64,000 nt of DNA from Ziziphus jujuba. Its lineage: Eukaryota; Streptophyta; Magnoliopsida; Rosales; Rhamnaceae. The translations under genes and the position numbers were made by a program. The notes below the pieces were generated by a model that was not told the DNA's origin, searched no databases, and saw nothing but the letters and a program-made list of their open reading frames with translations. Of this stretch, positions 13,401-25,193 are shown one piece after another; within the stretch, counting starts at the first letter, position 1; each line of letters opens with the position of its first letter. The stretch is taken from positions 14,459,501-14,523,500 of the forward strand of contig NC_083382.1 in assembly GCF_031755915.1 (NCBI RefSeq), given 5' to 3'.

Positions 13401-14659
13401 GGTGTGATGAGCATATCAGAAAGCTTGGATAAGCTTGGCCCATTTTGTAGAAGTGCAATAGATTGTGCAATTATTTTGGACACAATTAGAGGAAAGGATC
13501 CAGATGATATTTCATCAAGAGACATTCCCTTTGATGATCCATTCTTAGTGGACATAAAAAATCTGACTGTTGGATATCTTGATGATGCTGCTATGGAGGT
13601 TGTCAATGTTCTTGTATCAAAGGGTGTTAATGTTGTTCCATTCAAACTAAACTATACAGTTGATTCTGTTCAAGGAATTCTCAATTTCACAATGGATGTG
13701 GACATGTTGGCGCATTTTGATAAGTGGCAGCGTTTAGGTGAGGATGATGAATATGAAGCTCAAGAGCAATGGCCAACCGAACTTGCCCGTGCACGCTTAA
13801 TTCCGGCTGTGGACTATGTGCAGGTTCTCCTTCTCTGCTTTTCTATGGATTTTACTTTCTGGATGTCTGTGTATCTTTAAACTAACGTTTGTTATGCATC
13901 TACATGACAAAAAAGTACACATTATAGCATATGGTCTTACCAAATCTTGCATGCCAAATAATGTGACAATTAAACAACCAATGCGTACAAAAAGTGAACC
14001 AAATGCAAGGATGGACAGTTTTTGTCCCATCGTCCTTTGCTATCCTTTTTTAATAAGGTGACATTATATCTGTGGTGGGATGGGAAAATGGACCAGAAGA
14101 TCTGAATCCACAAAATAATGTTACATCAGTTAAAAATGTGTAAATAAACAGAAAATAAAAAAAATAGTAGTTTTTTTCCATTTGAATTTCACCCTAAAGA
14201 AACTGGTTATTTATGGTGTTTGCAGGCACAAAGAGCAAGAGGAAAGTTAATTGGAGAAGTAAGAGAAAGATTGAGCGGTGTGGATGCAGTGATTGGAAAT
14301 GCAACAGATTGGGAAAAAGTTTGTTTGGGAAATCTTGTGGGTATGCCTGTAATTGTCATTCCCACAGGATTTACTGATGTATCCAATGTTCCACCTTCCA
14401 CCAATAGTACTAGACGAAGAACCACCGTTACCACTGGCATTTATGCTCCTCCTCAGCGAGATCACATTGTATTTTCTAAAACCCATCTACTATCCTATAC
14501 TTACTTTTTTATCAGATATATATTTACGTTTTAATTACACTTAATTAAAGCTGATCTCTAATTAGTGCTTTTTTCTCTTTGCAGGCTTTGGCACTGGCAA
14601 TTGCTTATCAGTCAGTCACTGATCACCATAAGCAGCGCCCACCTATTGATGATAATTGA
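10473..14659 (+). CDS. Secreted amidase-signature family enzyme, ten exons, 587 aa
   Basis: Exons: 10473-10598, 11074-11160, 11261-11497, 11591-11673, 12512-12612, 12768-12891, 12986-13140, 13291-13823, 14226-14468 and 14585-14659. All introns are GT-AG and the sum is 587 codons plus TGA. I chose ATG 10473 because it opens a signal peptide (MNTYYYFLLFLLG, then a small-residue SVLA site). The in-frame ATG at 10290 would bury it. The amidase-signature domain covers about residues 150-580. Its Ser-cisSer-Lys triad is readable: Lys222 in GIPYGLKDI, Ser294 in STGSSAGP and Ser318 in GSETSGSITYP. The spacing matches fatty-acid amide hydrolase. The glycine-rich signature is altered (SSAGPAAS instead of SSGGS, and GSIT instead of GSIR). 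The family hydrolyses amide bonds; the substrate here is unknown. Plant databases often label such proteins GatA-like, but the secretion signal argues against an organellar GatA. Confidence 0.88.
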
Positions 14660-14690
14660 TCAATGACCATGTTTAGTAATCACTCATATC

Positions 14691-14696
14691 AATAAA
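14691..14696 (+). promoter_or_regulatory. Poly(A) signal AATAAA of the amidase gene
   Basis: A canonical AATAAA lies 32 nt after the amidase stop codon and before the tandem duplication. It is a plausible near-upstream polyadenylation element. This is motif and position only. Confidence 0.5.
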
Positions 14697-14756
14697 GGCA
14701 AATATAAAATTTAAAAAATTACGATAATAATCATAAAAGTGAAATACTTAGTACAT

Positions 14757-15429
14757 GAAATATTGAGACCAGTATATGTAACTCCATTTTTGTTAATTAA
14801 CGGTGTACAATGAAGCAATCTGTCACAAGTGATGAATTTCGTTAGTGTGGAATGCAAATACCTGGTATTAACTACAAAATCTTTTAGTTATAACCCAACA
14901 TAAATATTATGTCTAAATAATTCTTATATATTTATTTAGTTTTTAGACAAATGCTCAAACTAGTCCAGTCTCAACAAGTTTGGTTAGATTCAGTGGAAGA
15001 TAGAAAAAAGAAAAAGTTTGGTAAAGATTATAAGACCAATACGCTGCAATTATGGATGGAAATTATTAAATGGTCAAAACTTATAGCTTTGTCAATGAAA
15101 TAATGAGACCAATATATGTGACTCCATTTTTGTTAATTAACTGTATACAATGAAGCAATCTGTCACAAGTAATGAATTTCGTTAGTGTGGAATGCAAATG
15201 CCTGCTACTAACTTCGAAGTTTTTTAATTATAGACCAACATAAACACTGTCTAAATAGTTCTTATATATTTATTTAATATTTAGATAAATGCTCAAACTT
15301 GTACAGTCTCAACAAGTTTGGTAAGATTCAGTGGAAGATGGAAAAAGGAAAAAGTTTGGTAAGATTATAAGACCAATATACTCTGCAATTATGGATAGAA
15401 ATTATTAAGTGGTCAAAACTTATAGCTTT
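14757..15429. repeat. Tandem duplication (about 340 bp x 2) downstream of the amidase gene
   Basis: Unit 1 is about 14757-15096 and unit 2 about 15097-15429. Shared blocks in order are GAAATA(T/A)TGAGACCA, ACTCCATTTTTGTTAATTAA, ACAATGAAGCAATCTGTCAC, ATTTCGTTAGTGTGGAATGC, CTCAACAAGTTTGGT, GAAAAAGTTTGGTAA and GGTCAAAACTTATAGCTTT. There is no open frame of note. It fills most of the gap between the amidase and the second PPR gene; 15430-15885 shows nothing else. Confidence 0.9.
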
Positions 15430-15885
15430 CTTGTGTGGAGAATTAACATTATTTTGATTTTCCAAGTAATTCTTCTGGAGGAAACTGCATGGATTACAAG
15501 TATCAAGAACTATCAGCCAAGGCCTGTCCTTGTAATTTGGTCTAAACACCAAGTGAAGTAATAGAAATTATGCCTGAAAAACATTTCAACTCATTCATCA
15601 ACTAACTTGCACTGGAAGTTATCGATGCCTCATATAAGTTCTAACCTCATAGATTTGACCTCAAGATAAAAAGGGCCAAAAATAAAAAAAATAAAAAATA
15701 AGGAAGTCAAACTTGTTACTAGAATTTTAAGGACTCTTCAATCTGAAGCCTCAAGCTTATGATTCATCAATACTCTACCAAAAAGCTTAATGGCTTGTTT
15801 TAAGAATCCTCCTTTTTCTTTATTAAAGTAAAACCTTCATTTTCATACAATTACGAATCAGGGAGACTAATTTTGTAGCTGAAAC

Positions 15886-18422
15886 TTAAGTCCTCAACAA
15901 TTTCTGATTTGTATGAGAGTCGAACGACCCAACTTCTTTTAATAAACCTATGATTTCCTCCATTTCCGTCGAATCTCCTCGTCCTTTTAAGTAATCCATA
16001 CAGGCCTCCAGAGTGACGGGATTTGGCTTCCATCCTTTTCTACCAACTGACAATCCCTTCTTCAACATTTCAACTGCCTTAGGCATTTGCTTACTCTCTG
16101 CATACCCAGTTGCCAAGATATTCCATGTACTTGCATAAGGTCTTCTTCCTTCAGAAGCTTTCTTTGCAACTGATTCTGCCTTCTCAAAAAGACCCTTTCT
16201 GCAATAAGCAATAAGAAGCCTATTTAGCACCCTGAAATCATACATTGTGCATCGTGACTCCCACTCTTCAAAAATTTTCTCTGCCCCCTCGATATCATCC
16301 AGCTTTGCAAGAGATGAAATCATGCAGGCATATGGTTTGTCCATCAATCCATTTGATGGTTTATAAGTATTCCAAACTCTGTAAAGCTCCTCTTTTCGAC
16401 CTGTACTAGCATAGAGAGAAAGAAGATATTCAAATGCTGCTTTTGTCCTTTCAGCAGGCATCACTTCCTCCATTTTCTGGAGCTTTACCAGAGCCTCCTC
16501 AGTTGACCCAACTTTTAGATATCCACTGGCTGCCAATGAATACACACTCCAGTCATTCGGAATGTGTGGATCAGCCTCCATCCTATTCAGGATTTTTTCT
16601 ATCCCAGAAGTGTTTGATGCCGCAACATAGGCAGCCATTCGATTTCTTAAAGTATACTTGTCATAAGCTATTCCTTCCTTTTCCATCTCTTCCATCAATA
16701 TGTCAATCTTCTCATGTTCTCCATTTTGGGAATAAAGGTTGATCAACATGTTGTAAGCAAAAGTTGACTTTGTCATACCCATCTTTCTCATTTCCTGCAT
16801 AGTGGCTTCAGCTTTCTCAACAGCATTTTCTCGTACATAAGTACTAAGAAGAGCACCGTAGGCATTACATGTTTTCAACTTTTTTGAGATATTATTAAAA
16901 TAATTTTCTGCCTTTTCTAGTCCATGAACTCTCTGAATCAATTCCAACCTAACGGCTGCATCACTTGGTGATAAATTAAAGTATCTACTATCAGTCATCC
17001 AATGAGATATCTGAATAACAAAACAAAGACAAAAAATAATTACAACCAGAAGTATAAAATGCACCCTAAGGGTTAGATTCAGTCTAGGGAAAAAACACCT
17101 AGCTCATATGGACACAACCAAAACATCACCCACCACAAGATGAGCAGGAGAGACAAGTTAACCATTCTGAAAGAGAAATGCATGAAAAAGTTTCCCCACT
17201 GTAATACGATGAATGCATATTATAAACTACTAAACAAGATAGAAGAGACAGATTCGATGCTATGCAAACATGAAAGCCACCAATTAATTGTCTCATTCTT
17301 AATTACGATGATAAGTGATATTTCCCCATGTTTACATAATCATATTGAATCAGAAACACATCTAACTAAAAAAATATTTGGAAATATTACAACGTATTGT
17401 GATCTCAATTCAATTGAGTTCCCTAAATGATGTGAATCAAAACAATTTAGAGAAGTTCACTTTGTCCTCATCTAGTTTCCTGAATGTCACCATTTCAATC
17501 ATCGCAGCTATGATACATAAAACGAAAACCACCAACATTTGCCCGATTGGCATAAACATTGCACATTGCAGACACCCAATTGACATTACTTTTACTTGCA
17601 ATTGACAAAGAAACAGAATATTGGAATGAAAAATAATTGGTCAACAGGAAAAAACCAAAAAAAAAAAATAAAGTAAAGCCCAAAGTCTAAAGCAAGGATA
17701 AATGTATTGAACCATAGATGGAAATGTTTCAATTATTAAATATCCACCCCTTCAACCATATCTAGCAAATTTGTGCCCATTTAAAATATCCACTCAAATT
17801 TTTATATAATTATATTCTTCAATATGCTGAAATAGCTCGAGGTTATTGACGCATATAAAATGAATTTGGTGGTGTCACAAAATGGTCGAAATCACAGGAC
17901 ACGTCGTTCACATATTTCAACAACATTTATTTAGTTTAGTTCCAATCTTATTTGATTCCTTCCCCGTGGAATATACTAAAATTTACAAACACATACACTA
18001 AATTCTAAAACCCAACCAATCCAGAAACTAAATGGGTCAAAAAAATCAGCAATAAAAAGTAATTTCCCAGTTGGTCAATCTGTCAAACAGTTGATATGGG
18101 AAGAGAGAAAATGGGAAACCTCAAGAGCGTGATTGTAGCGTCTGAAGTCCTTCATGATGTGGACGAGAGAACGGACTTGGTGTTCATCAAGAGGACGGCG
18201 CTCAGTGACCCATTGTTGAAGGACTGGTAGAACGGAGGCCTTTGGGTCTCTGATGATTTGGATGCGATGAAAGAGACTATCAGAGGAAGACGAAGACGAA
18301 GAAGAAGAAGAAGAAGAAGATGGGTTTTTGGTGGAGAAGCGAGAAGTTAAAACCCGAGAGTTGAAGTGATGGGTTTGAACCGGAAATGGGATTTTGTGCT
18401 TGCTCAAGCAGTTCAGCTTCAT
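15886..18422 (-). CDS. P-class pentatricopeptide-repeat protein, predicted mitochondrial, 475 aa
   Basis: Exon 1 is 18422-18120 (101 codons) and exon 2 is 17010-15886 (374 codons plus TAA). The 1109-nt intron has donor GAG|GTTTCC and acceptor TTATTCAG, phase 0. A longer frame exists upstream but begins with GTG, so the first ATG at 18422 is used. The N-terminus (MKLNCLSKHKIPFPVQ, then SRVLTSRFSTK) is basic and serine-rich like a mitochondrial presequence. A run of 13 or so serines follows, coded by a GAA/GAC microsatellite on the plus strand. Exon 2 holds about nine 35-residue PPR units, such as FAYNMLINLYSQNGEHEK, YSLAASGYLKVGSTEEAL and TWNILATGYAESKQMPKA. No DYW or E domain is present, so it is P-class, expected to bind organelle RNA; its target is unknown. 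Intron position and exon-2 opening (ISHW against ISEW) match the gene at 1-2448. Confidence 0.92.
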
Positions 18423-18649
18423 TGCTTCTCTACCCGCTCCCACTACAAAAAGACACAGACAAACACACTAACCCTCCTAATTTGTTGCACTGAAATAGAC
18501 GTAAGGACCATATCCTTTTGGCTTCTGGGGATTTTTATTTTTATTTTTTAGTTTTAATATTGGATTCTTTTGAGATATTAATTTTAAAGAATAAGAATAT
18601 TAGGCTTTTGATATAATCATGATAATAATGACAATTATCGAATCAAAAT

Positions 18650-19332
18650 TAGACCTGGCAATTTGGATCATGACACGGCGATACGATTCGAAAACGATAC
18701 GGAATAAATAGGTTTGGGTTTATTATAAATGGGTTCGGATCATAATCGGGTTAACCCGTTTAACACGATTATTAATCGTGTCATTTTCGGGTTGACCTGT
18801 TTAACTCGAAATTGACCCGTTACGACCCATTTATTAAACGTGTCAGTTTCAACCCGACACGATTATATACCTATTACAACCCAAATTTAATTTTAAATTA
18901 ATATTTTATCACTAATATAATATTTAATAACTAAAAAATATTATAAATTAAAAATTTTATAAAAATAATTTTCTATTACTAATTTTTTAAAAACAAAAAA
19001 TACATCTTTAATAAAACAAAAACATAAAAATAAAAATAAAATAAAATTTTTTTTTGGGTTAATAGATTAATTTTCGGGTTAACGGATTAATAGGTTAGTT
19101 TTCGGGTTAATAGGTCAATTTCAGGTTAACGGGTTAATAGGTCAACACGACCCGTTAAAATAATCGTGTTAAACGGGTCGTGTCGTGTTGACCTGTTTAT
19201 TAACAGATCAGGTTAGTGTTTTAGGTACCTGACATGATTAATAAGCGGATCGTGTTCGGGTTAGGTATTTTTGACACGGTTATTAAACGGGTTGACACGA
19301 ACACGACCCACCAACCCGAATTGCCAGATATA
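18650..19332. mobile_element. Non-autonomous hAT-like DNA transposon (683 bp), 8-bp TSD
   Basis: Perfect 8-bp direct repeats ATCAAAAT lie at 18642-18649 and 19333-19340. The left end reads TAGACCTGGCAATTTGG and the reverse-complemented right end TATATCTGGCAATTCGG, an imperfect TIR. The interior is built of many direct and inverted copies of the words CGGGTTAA, AACGGGT, CACGATTA and TCGTGT, which could fold extensively. There is no transposase frame. It lies about 230 bp upstream of the second PPR gene. Elements with TAGACCTGGCAATTCGGG ends are widespread in plants. Confidence 0.82.
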
Positions 19333-19340
19333 ATCAAAAT

Positions 19341-20353
19341 AATAATAATAATAATGACAATTATTTTACTTTCTTGCCATTAGCTTTTCTAAACTTATAT
19401 GCAAATTATTTATCTTCTCTTTTCACCAATTTTTTTTTTCCTTAAAAAGAAAATGAAATTGTAAACCAAATAGAATGGTTATAATACACAAGTGATTGAC
19501 TTGAGCTTAAGCCCTTTTCTTTCTTAGCTTTCGTTCATAATTTTCCCTTATCTTTTGAGTGGAAAATTATGGATTAACTCTTAATTTTAACTAAAAGGCC
19601 AATAATTTTATTACTAGACTGTCTCTATCTATCATAATATTTAGGTTTCAATCAGCCCTTACATCATTGAACCAATTCCATCTTTAAATAATAAGTTGAT
19701 GCTATAAATTAATCGCTTACTACAAATGATGAATAATGAATTAAGGTCATAATATACAATCAAATTATTTTATATATGTCTCCTTCAAATGCCCACAATT
19801 CTTTTTTTCTCTTTACAAGATCACTCAAATTTGAAAGCTTCTTTGATTTAATTTTTAACTAACTTCCTATAATTTTCCTTACTTTTGAATTTTTTTTTAA
19901 TATAGAAAATTTATAAAAAGCAAAGCTTATTTTATTTTATTTTTATTTTTCTCTTCTACTAATAAGGAAATCCTTAGTTTTGCTAATTACATGATGGTTA
20001 TGCGACCAATATTAAGGGTTGCCACATCTACTTAGAACATTTTTAAATTTCAATCTAAGTAACAATTAGCCATGGATCTAATGACTAAATATAAGTCACA
20101 TAAGCATTTCTAATAAAAACTAAATCAGGAAACCATACAAGAATTATCTTTGATATTAAATCATCATAATATTATAAGGAAATACTTCTGTAATTTCTGA
20201 AATTTCAAATGCATGTATGTAAAAATTATAAAACAGAGAGAAGTTTATTGTACAATTTTCATTTTTCTTTTTCAATGAAATGTGATTTTATGATATATAA
20301 AGTGTAAAGGCAGTAATAGTTTGAAATAAGGCCTAACTCTGAAATGGGTGCCT

Positions 20354-20384
<31 letters not shown>

Positions 20385-21410
20385 ATATATATATACATCG
20401 ATATTGAAAATATTGCATATATTAATGCGATTTTTTATTTCAAAAAAAAAAGAAAAGAAAAGAAAAGAAAAGAAAAGAAAAGAAATGGAGAATAAACTAG
20501 CTATACCAGAAAATCAACACCACAATCTTATTAATTAGGAGATAAATATAATATATGTCTTGTTTGCTTCAAAGATGCACTTGATATTATCATTTGCATT
20601 ATTGCACTTTATTAACTAGTAAATTTTATTGAAGTACATGTGAAATTGCCTAAAACAGACATTACTGTTGACTAAATTACACCACTGTCAAGTTCAAAGT
20701 CATTTCCTGTGGGATCTGGAGCTGAAGGTGGCACAGGCCCTTTTACAAGTATACTTGGATTTGTAAAGCTCATCTCCACCAAATTTGTCACACCAAATTC
20801 TGAGCTTGAGAATCCGAACTTGCAATGAGAATAAACATGATTATTGCCATTTGAAAGTGAAAAAACTTACTTATTTTTCACTAATTTCTTTTCTATTATA
20901 CTATTGTATTATGTGTCTTTGCAACTGTCGATTCATTAGAAGCATGCCTATATGTATTATATACAGTTGTTTGAGATTAACTAAAATTTAAAAAACCCAA
21001 AAATAATAATATGCCTTAAAACTCGGGGAACCAATTTATATAGAAATGAAAGAGATGATCTATATGGTTTAGAATATAAATTATTATTTACTTTTTTTAG
21101 TAGATAACAATATAGTGTTTCAGTACAAGTATAGTATATATGTAAATAATATATTTAATATATGTAAATAATATATCCAAGGTGTACCATAAATTTAGCT
21201 CATAAATAAATATACACGTAATATAATTCTGCAATATATCTAATTTAGTAATGTTTTTAGCTTTCCAGCAAATCTAAAACTGTATGTAATGTATATGTAT
21301 AGTATGCATATGAAAGCAATTTTTTTCTTTGTCCTTTTTTTTTTTTAATACTATTTTGAGGTGAAATTTGAACTCTTTAAGAACTTTTATTAAATAATAA
21401 TAATAATAAC

Positions 21411-21443
<33 letters not shown>

Positions 21444-22540
21444 TATTATTATTATTATTATTGTTATTATTATCAAAAGTGGAGGGTTGAGTTTTTAAAA
21501 CATTAAAGATATAGATGGGAGGGGCAAATTTTATTAGGTCAACTTTATTTGTGGAGCCTTAAAACTTTTTGTCAGATGAAATAATAACTTTGCTATCCTG
21601 GTATTATATATATATATATATATATATATTATTTTATTATAGATACTTACAAATTTAATTTACAAGTGTCCCATTTAAATAATATAATAATATATTATTT
21701 GATGTATATTCAGAGAAACTATATATTTACACACATATATATATATATATATATATATTTAAAATAAAATATGGTAATTTATGAAAGGTGGAAATCAGCA
21801 CTCTTACAAGAGGCGAGCCACTCGAGACCTTTCTTCGTCCATGTATAATTTCACCACCTAAAGTTCAGGTGAAACACCACCACCACCACCACCACCACCA
21901 CCACCACCACCAACAACAAAAATAATAATAATAATAAATAAAAAAATTAAGAGAGGGATAAGCCTTTATCTCTTTTAGGTTTGGACAACTTCTAATTTGG
22001 TATTTATTCAAACCAGAAAAAGTACAAAAAGATGATTTAGTAATTTTAACATTTAGTACAAAACATCAAATGCCCATAATTTAGACTGCATGGAACCCCT
22101 ATGATCCTGTTTTCTTTCTTTTCTTTTAAACGCATGTCAATTTTGTGATCTTTGCAAATTTCTATTGTCGTCAATATTTTCCAACTCTAGAAATTTTTTA
22201 TGCCTATAACTTTTCTTTTTCTTCGTCACCCCCTGAATTTTAATTACCAAATATAGTACCAAAAAAAAAAAAAAAAACCAAAGGTTCAGAATCTTTGGGA
22301 CAACAGCCTTTTTTTTTTTTGGGAAAAAAAATTACTTCATTGACAAAGGAAGAATACAAGAACAAAGAATTAGGCGCATTTCATTTTCTGAAATAATAAT
22401 AATAATATGCTGCTGCATATGATATTCCATCCCTTTAATGATCCTATCTCACATAAAGCAAAACTTCAATCCTGTCCTCCATGCAGGTATTTTTCGGTTG
22501 CTAAAGAGATTATCCAAATAGAATAACAATTATAAAGCAA

Positions 22541-22573
<33 letters not shown>

Positions 22574-22931
22574 AATAAAAATCTGAAAAACTGATAAACA
22601 ATGCTGAAAAATCAATCTACCATCAGCCACCAATTCACAAATTCATTCATATTGCTAAGGTATGTCAGCAATGTACATTAGACATAAGAACAGGATTCTA
22701 TACACCTGTGTTAGTAACAGGTTATATACAATGTGTCATCGAGGAGATAATCATCATTTACCCACAAAAGCTAACTGGCTTATTGCTCCATTTCTTCTAA
22801 GATTTACTCTTTATCATTTTATGAGCATGATGCCACATGTAAAACAACGTTACTTGTTGAAGAGTAAAATTTACAATGCCAGATTGAAATCCAGATCCAT
22901 TCCATCCTGATGAGCATCCTCAAAGTCGATT
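19341..22931. other. Intergenic region rich in microsatellites
   Basis: No gene is supported. Simple repeats include TA runs (about 20355-20378, 21605-21630 and 21738-21759), an AAAAG run (about 20446-20485), an ATA run followed directly by an ATT run that makes a perfect hairpin (about 21393-21472), a CAC run (about 21876-21911), and ATA runs (about 21925-21938 and 22540-22566). The remaining sequence is plain AT-rich DNA. The part next to 22931 is the probable 3' UTR of the zinc-finger gene. Confidence 0.65.
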
Positions 22932-25193
22932 CTATACATGAGCTCCGTAGAAATGTAGCAACTTCAGCGGTTTCACTTTTTCCTATGATCAAACAAAGTC
23001 AAATTTTTAACCATTATTTTTCATTTAAAATGAAGCCTTATGTAGAAGTCAAGTAAAAACCTGAATTGCTTCCTTGGATTGCGATGGAAAATGGAACCCT
23101 GTCGAGCAATTTTGCAAAACTTCAGGATTCTTCATCCAAGCTCTACGTGCATCACTCACTTTAATTTTATACTTGAACATCTGATGATCAAAGGAAAGCC
23201 ACGATGAATAGAAAATTAAATCTCCTAAATGTATGTCCCCATATTCAATTTCTCCTATCGCTTTTACCAAGTCACACGAAGTTCCAACAAAAGACTGATG
23301 AGGCATGGAAGGAACTTTTAATTTCTTGGTCTCTGAATCATAAAACTTCTTTGATATTTTCATTCAGCTAGGAAAGATATAAATGAAAATAACAAGTAAA
23401 AAAAAACAGAAGATTCTTTCCATATGTTAATTTGTAATTGCAGTTTTTTCCTGAAACTTATAATCCATAATATTGAACAGGAAAAGATCCTGCAAACTAC
23501 AAACCTTAGAAAGAGGAACAGTTGGTTTCTCCAGCTCATCTCCTTCAACAATCATACCAGTGCCCTGGCACTCTGGACATATCACAGAATAAATTGGTGT
23601 CCTCAATCCTTGCATCTCACTATCTTTTTGCACTTCATTCCCCTTAGCTACAGTTTTTCTCCGAGATCGCCGTTTCACTGTAGGAGCTTCTGGCTGATTT
23701 GTGAGTATTTCAACCTCACATAGAAGTATCCAGTGTATAAGGCAGGAAGTGTGAAATACATGAAAAGCCTGCACATCAAATATTACAAAATGATGCCAAT
23801 TTATGGGTTTAGAGAGACATATACTCTAATAAAATGATGCTTAACCAAATGCATACATGACTAATTTTTTATTTTATTATTATTATTATTATTATTATGA
23901 TTATTATTATTTTTCTTCAAAGGACAGTTACAGAAAAAATTCAAGTTATTGAGGGATTCTTACCCCATTCACATTTCGACTGCTGCATGCAAGTCTACCA
24001 GTCTTCAAATTCAATAATGTAGCTACATCTTTCCCAGGAAGCATTTTGTGTTGACAGATATCACACATTCTTTCTGCAGCTATACGCTGTTTCCGTCTCA
24101 ACTCTCGCCTTATAGCCTTGTTTGATATAAATCGTGTATGAAGAAGCTGATCATCATATTGGTCAAATGTCAGTCTTGATGTGGCACCAGTTGATGCTGA
24201 AGAATCTTCCCCACAAGAATCATATTGATTACTCAGACAGCCACTTGCATCCTCAGGATCAGAAAATGATTTCTTTTTTTTCCTAGTAGTGCCTTCACCA
24301 CTCTCTAGTTCTGCTGCAGGACTATAAGAGAGTAATGACCTCACATCATCAAGAAAGCCTTTTCTACCTAAATTGACATCATAATTAAAGGTCACAACTG
24401 CAAAATCATGCTCTGCAACCTTGAAGATATCCTCATCGTCAAAAGCTATCTTCCCTAACCACTCACACCATATTCTAATTATACCATTCACCACATCATC
24501 CTTCTCGGAGAATCTTGCAGCAACCTGTCCATACCCCACTTCCCTTGCTTCTACTGTAGCAATTTCATCCCTAACCCGAACACCAGGAATCAATAATACA
24601 AAATCTTCTCCATTTTCAGTCATATTCTCCGCAGGGGAACAAAATTTGTCATCTGAATGGAACCCTGCAGAATCTAAATCCCCGCTATGCCCATACTCAT
24701 CAACCTCAAGATGACCATTGCCATTAGACTTTGGATTTTCATCATATTTAACAATAGCAAGATTGTTGTAATTGTCATCTGAGTCCAACAACTTATTTTG
24801 CTCAGCACTTGAAGCCACTATCTGTTTTTCATCCTCTGTTGAATTACTAAAGAAAAGGACACCATCATTGAAAGGCCATGGATTTGGTCCCAAGAGAGTA
24901 ACCTTGGCAGTAGATAACCTACCATTATGAAGATTACCTTTCAAGTGATCAAACAACACTGAATCACTGTAACATGGTGCCAGACACAAGGTACAGAAGA
25001 AAATGAACTTTTTCCCCTCTTCTCGAAGCTCAACGTAGGTGTGCCCCTGTGACCTCACATTTCTGAGAATTATTCTTGCTGCTTGCTCTTTGAGACTGCA
25101 AGCACTAGTTTTCGGAAACGCTAAGGCACTACTAGTTTTCGGAAACGCTAAGGCACTACTTCTTGGAAATCCTAACTCCCCCTTTCCAGCCAT
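22932..25193 (-). CDS. Plant protein of unknown function with C2H2-type finger and RING-like region, four exons, 554 aa
   Basis: Exons on the minus strand are 25193-23964, 23768-23505, 23180-23061 and 22982-22932. All join in phase 0 with GT-AG borders and end in TAG. The open frame extends four codons upstream to a GTG, so ATG 25193 (MAGKGELG) is taken as the start. Near residue 65 is FFCTLCLAPC followed by DHLKGNLH, a C-x2-C-x12-H-x5-H arrangement like C2H2/matrin-type fingers. Later, RMCDICQHKMLPGKD, then FHTSCLIHW and ICPECQGTG, give spaced Cys and His pairs resembling a RING or related zinc fold. An acidic, serine-rich linker lies between. I recognise this as a conserved plant family but know no established function; a ubiquitin-ligase or nucleic-acid role would be a guess. 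The N-terminus carries a perfect nine-residue duplication. Confidence 0.82.
25104..25157. repeat. Perfect 27-bp tandem duplication in coding exon
   Basis: The 27-bp unit ACTAGTTTTCGGAAACGC plus TAAGGCACT occurs twice with no mismatch (25104-25130 and 25131-25157). On the minus strand it adds nine residues (SSALAFPKT repeated) near the N-terminus of the zinc-finger protein. The frame is kept. Confidence 0.92.

Noticed and set aside
18423..18443. Upstream start for the second PPR gene
   Set aside because: The first codon of that extension is GTG; the first ATG is at 18422.
23181..23363. Coding extension upstream of exon 3 in the zinc-finger gene
   Set aside because: The frame is open but has a clean AG acceptor at 23181-23182, and exon 2 joins in phase to MFKYKIKV. 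It is treated as intron.
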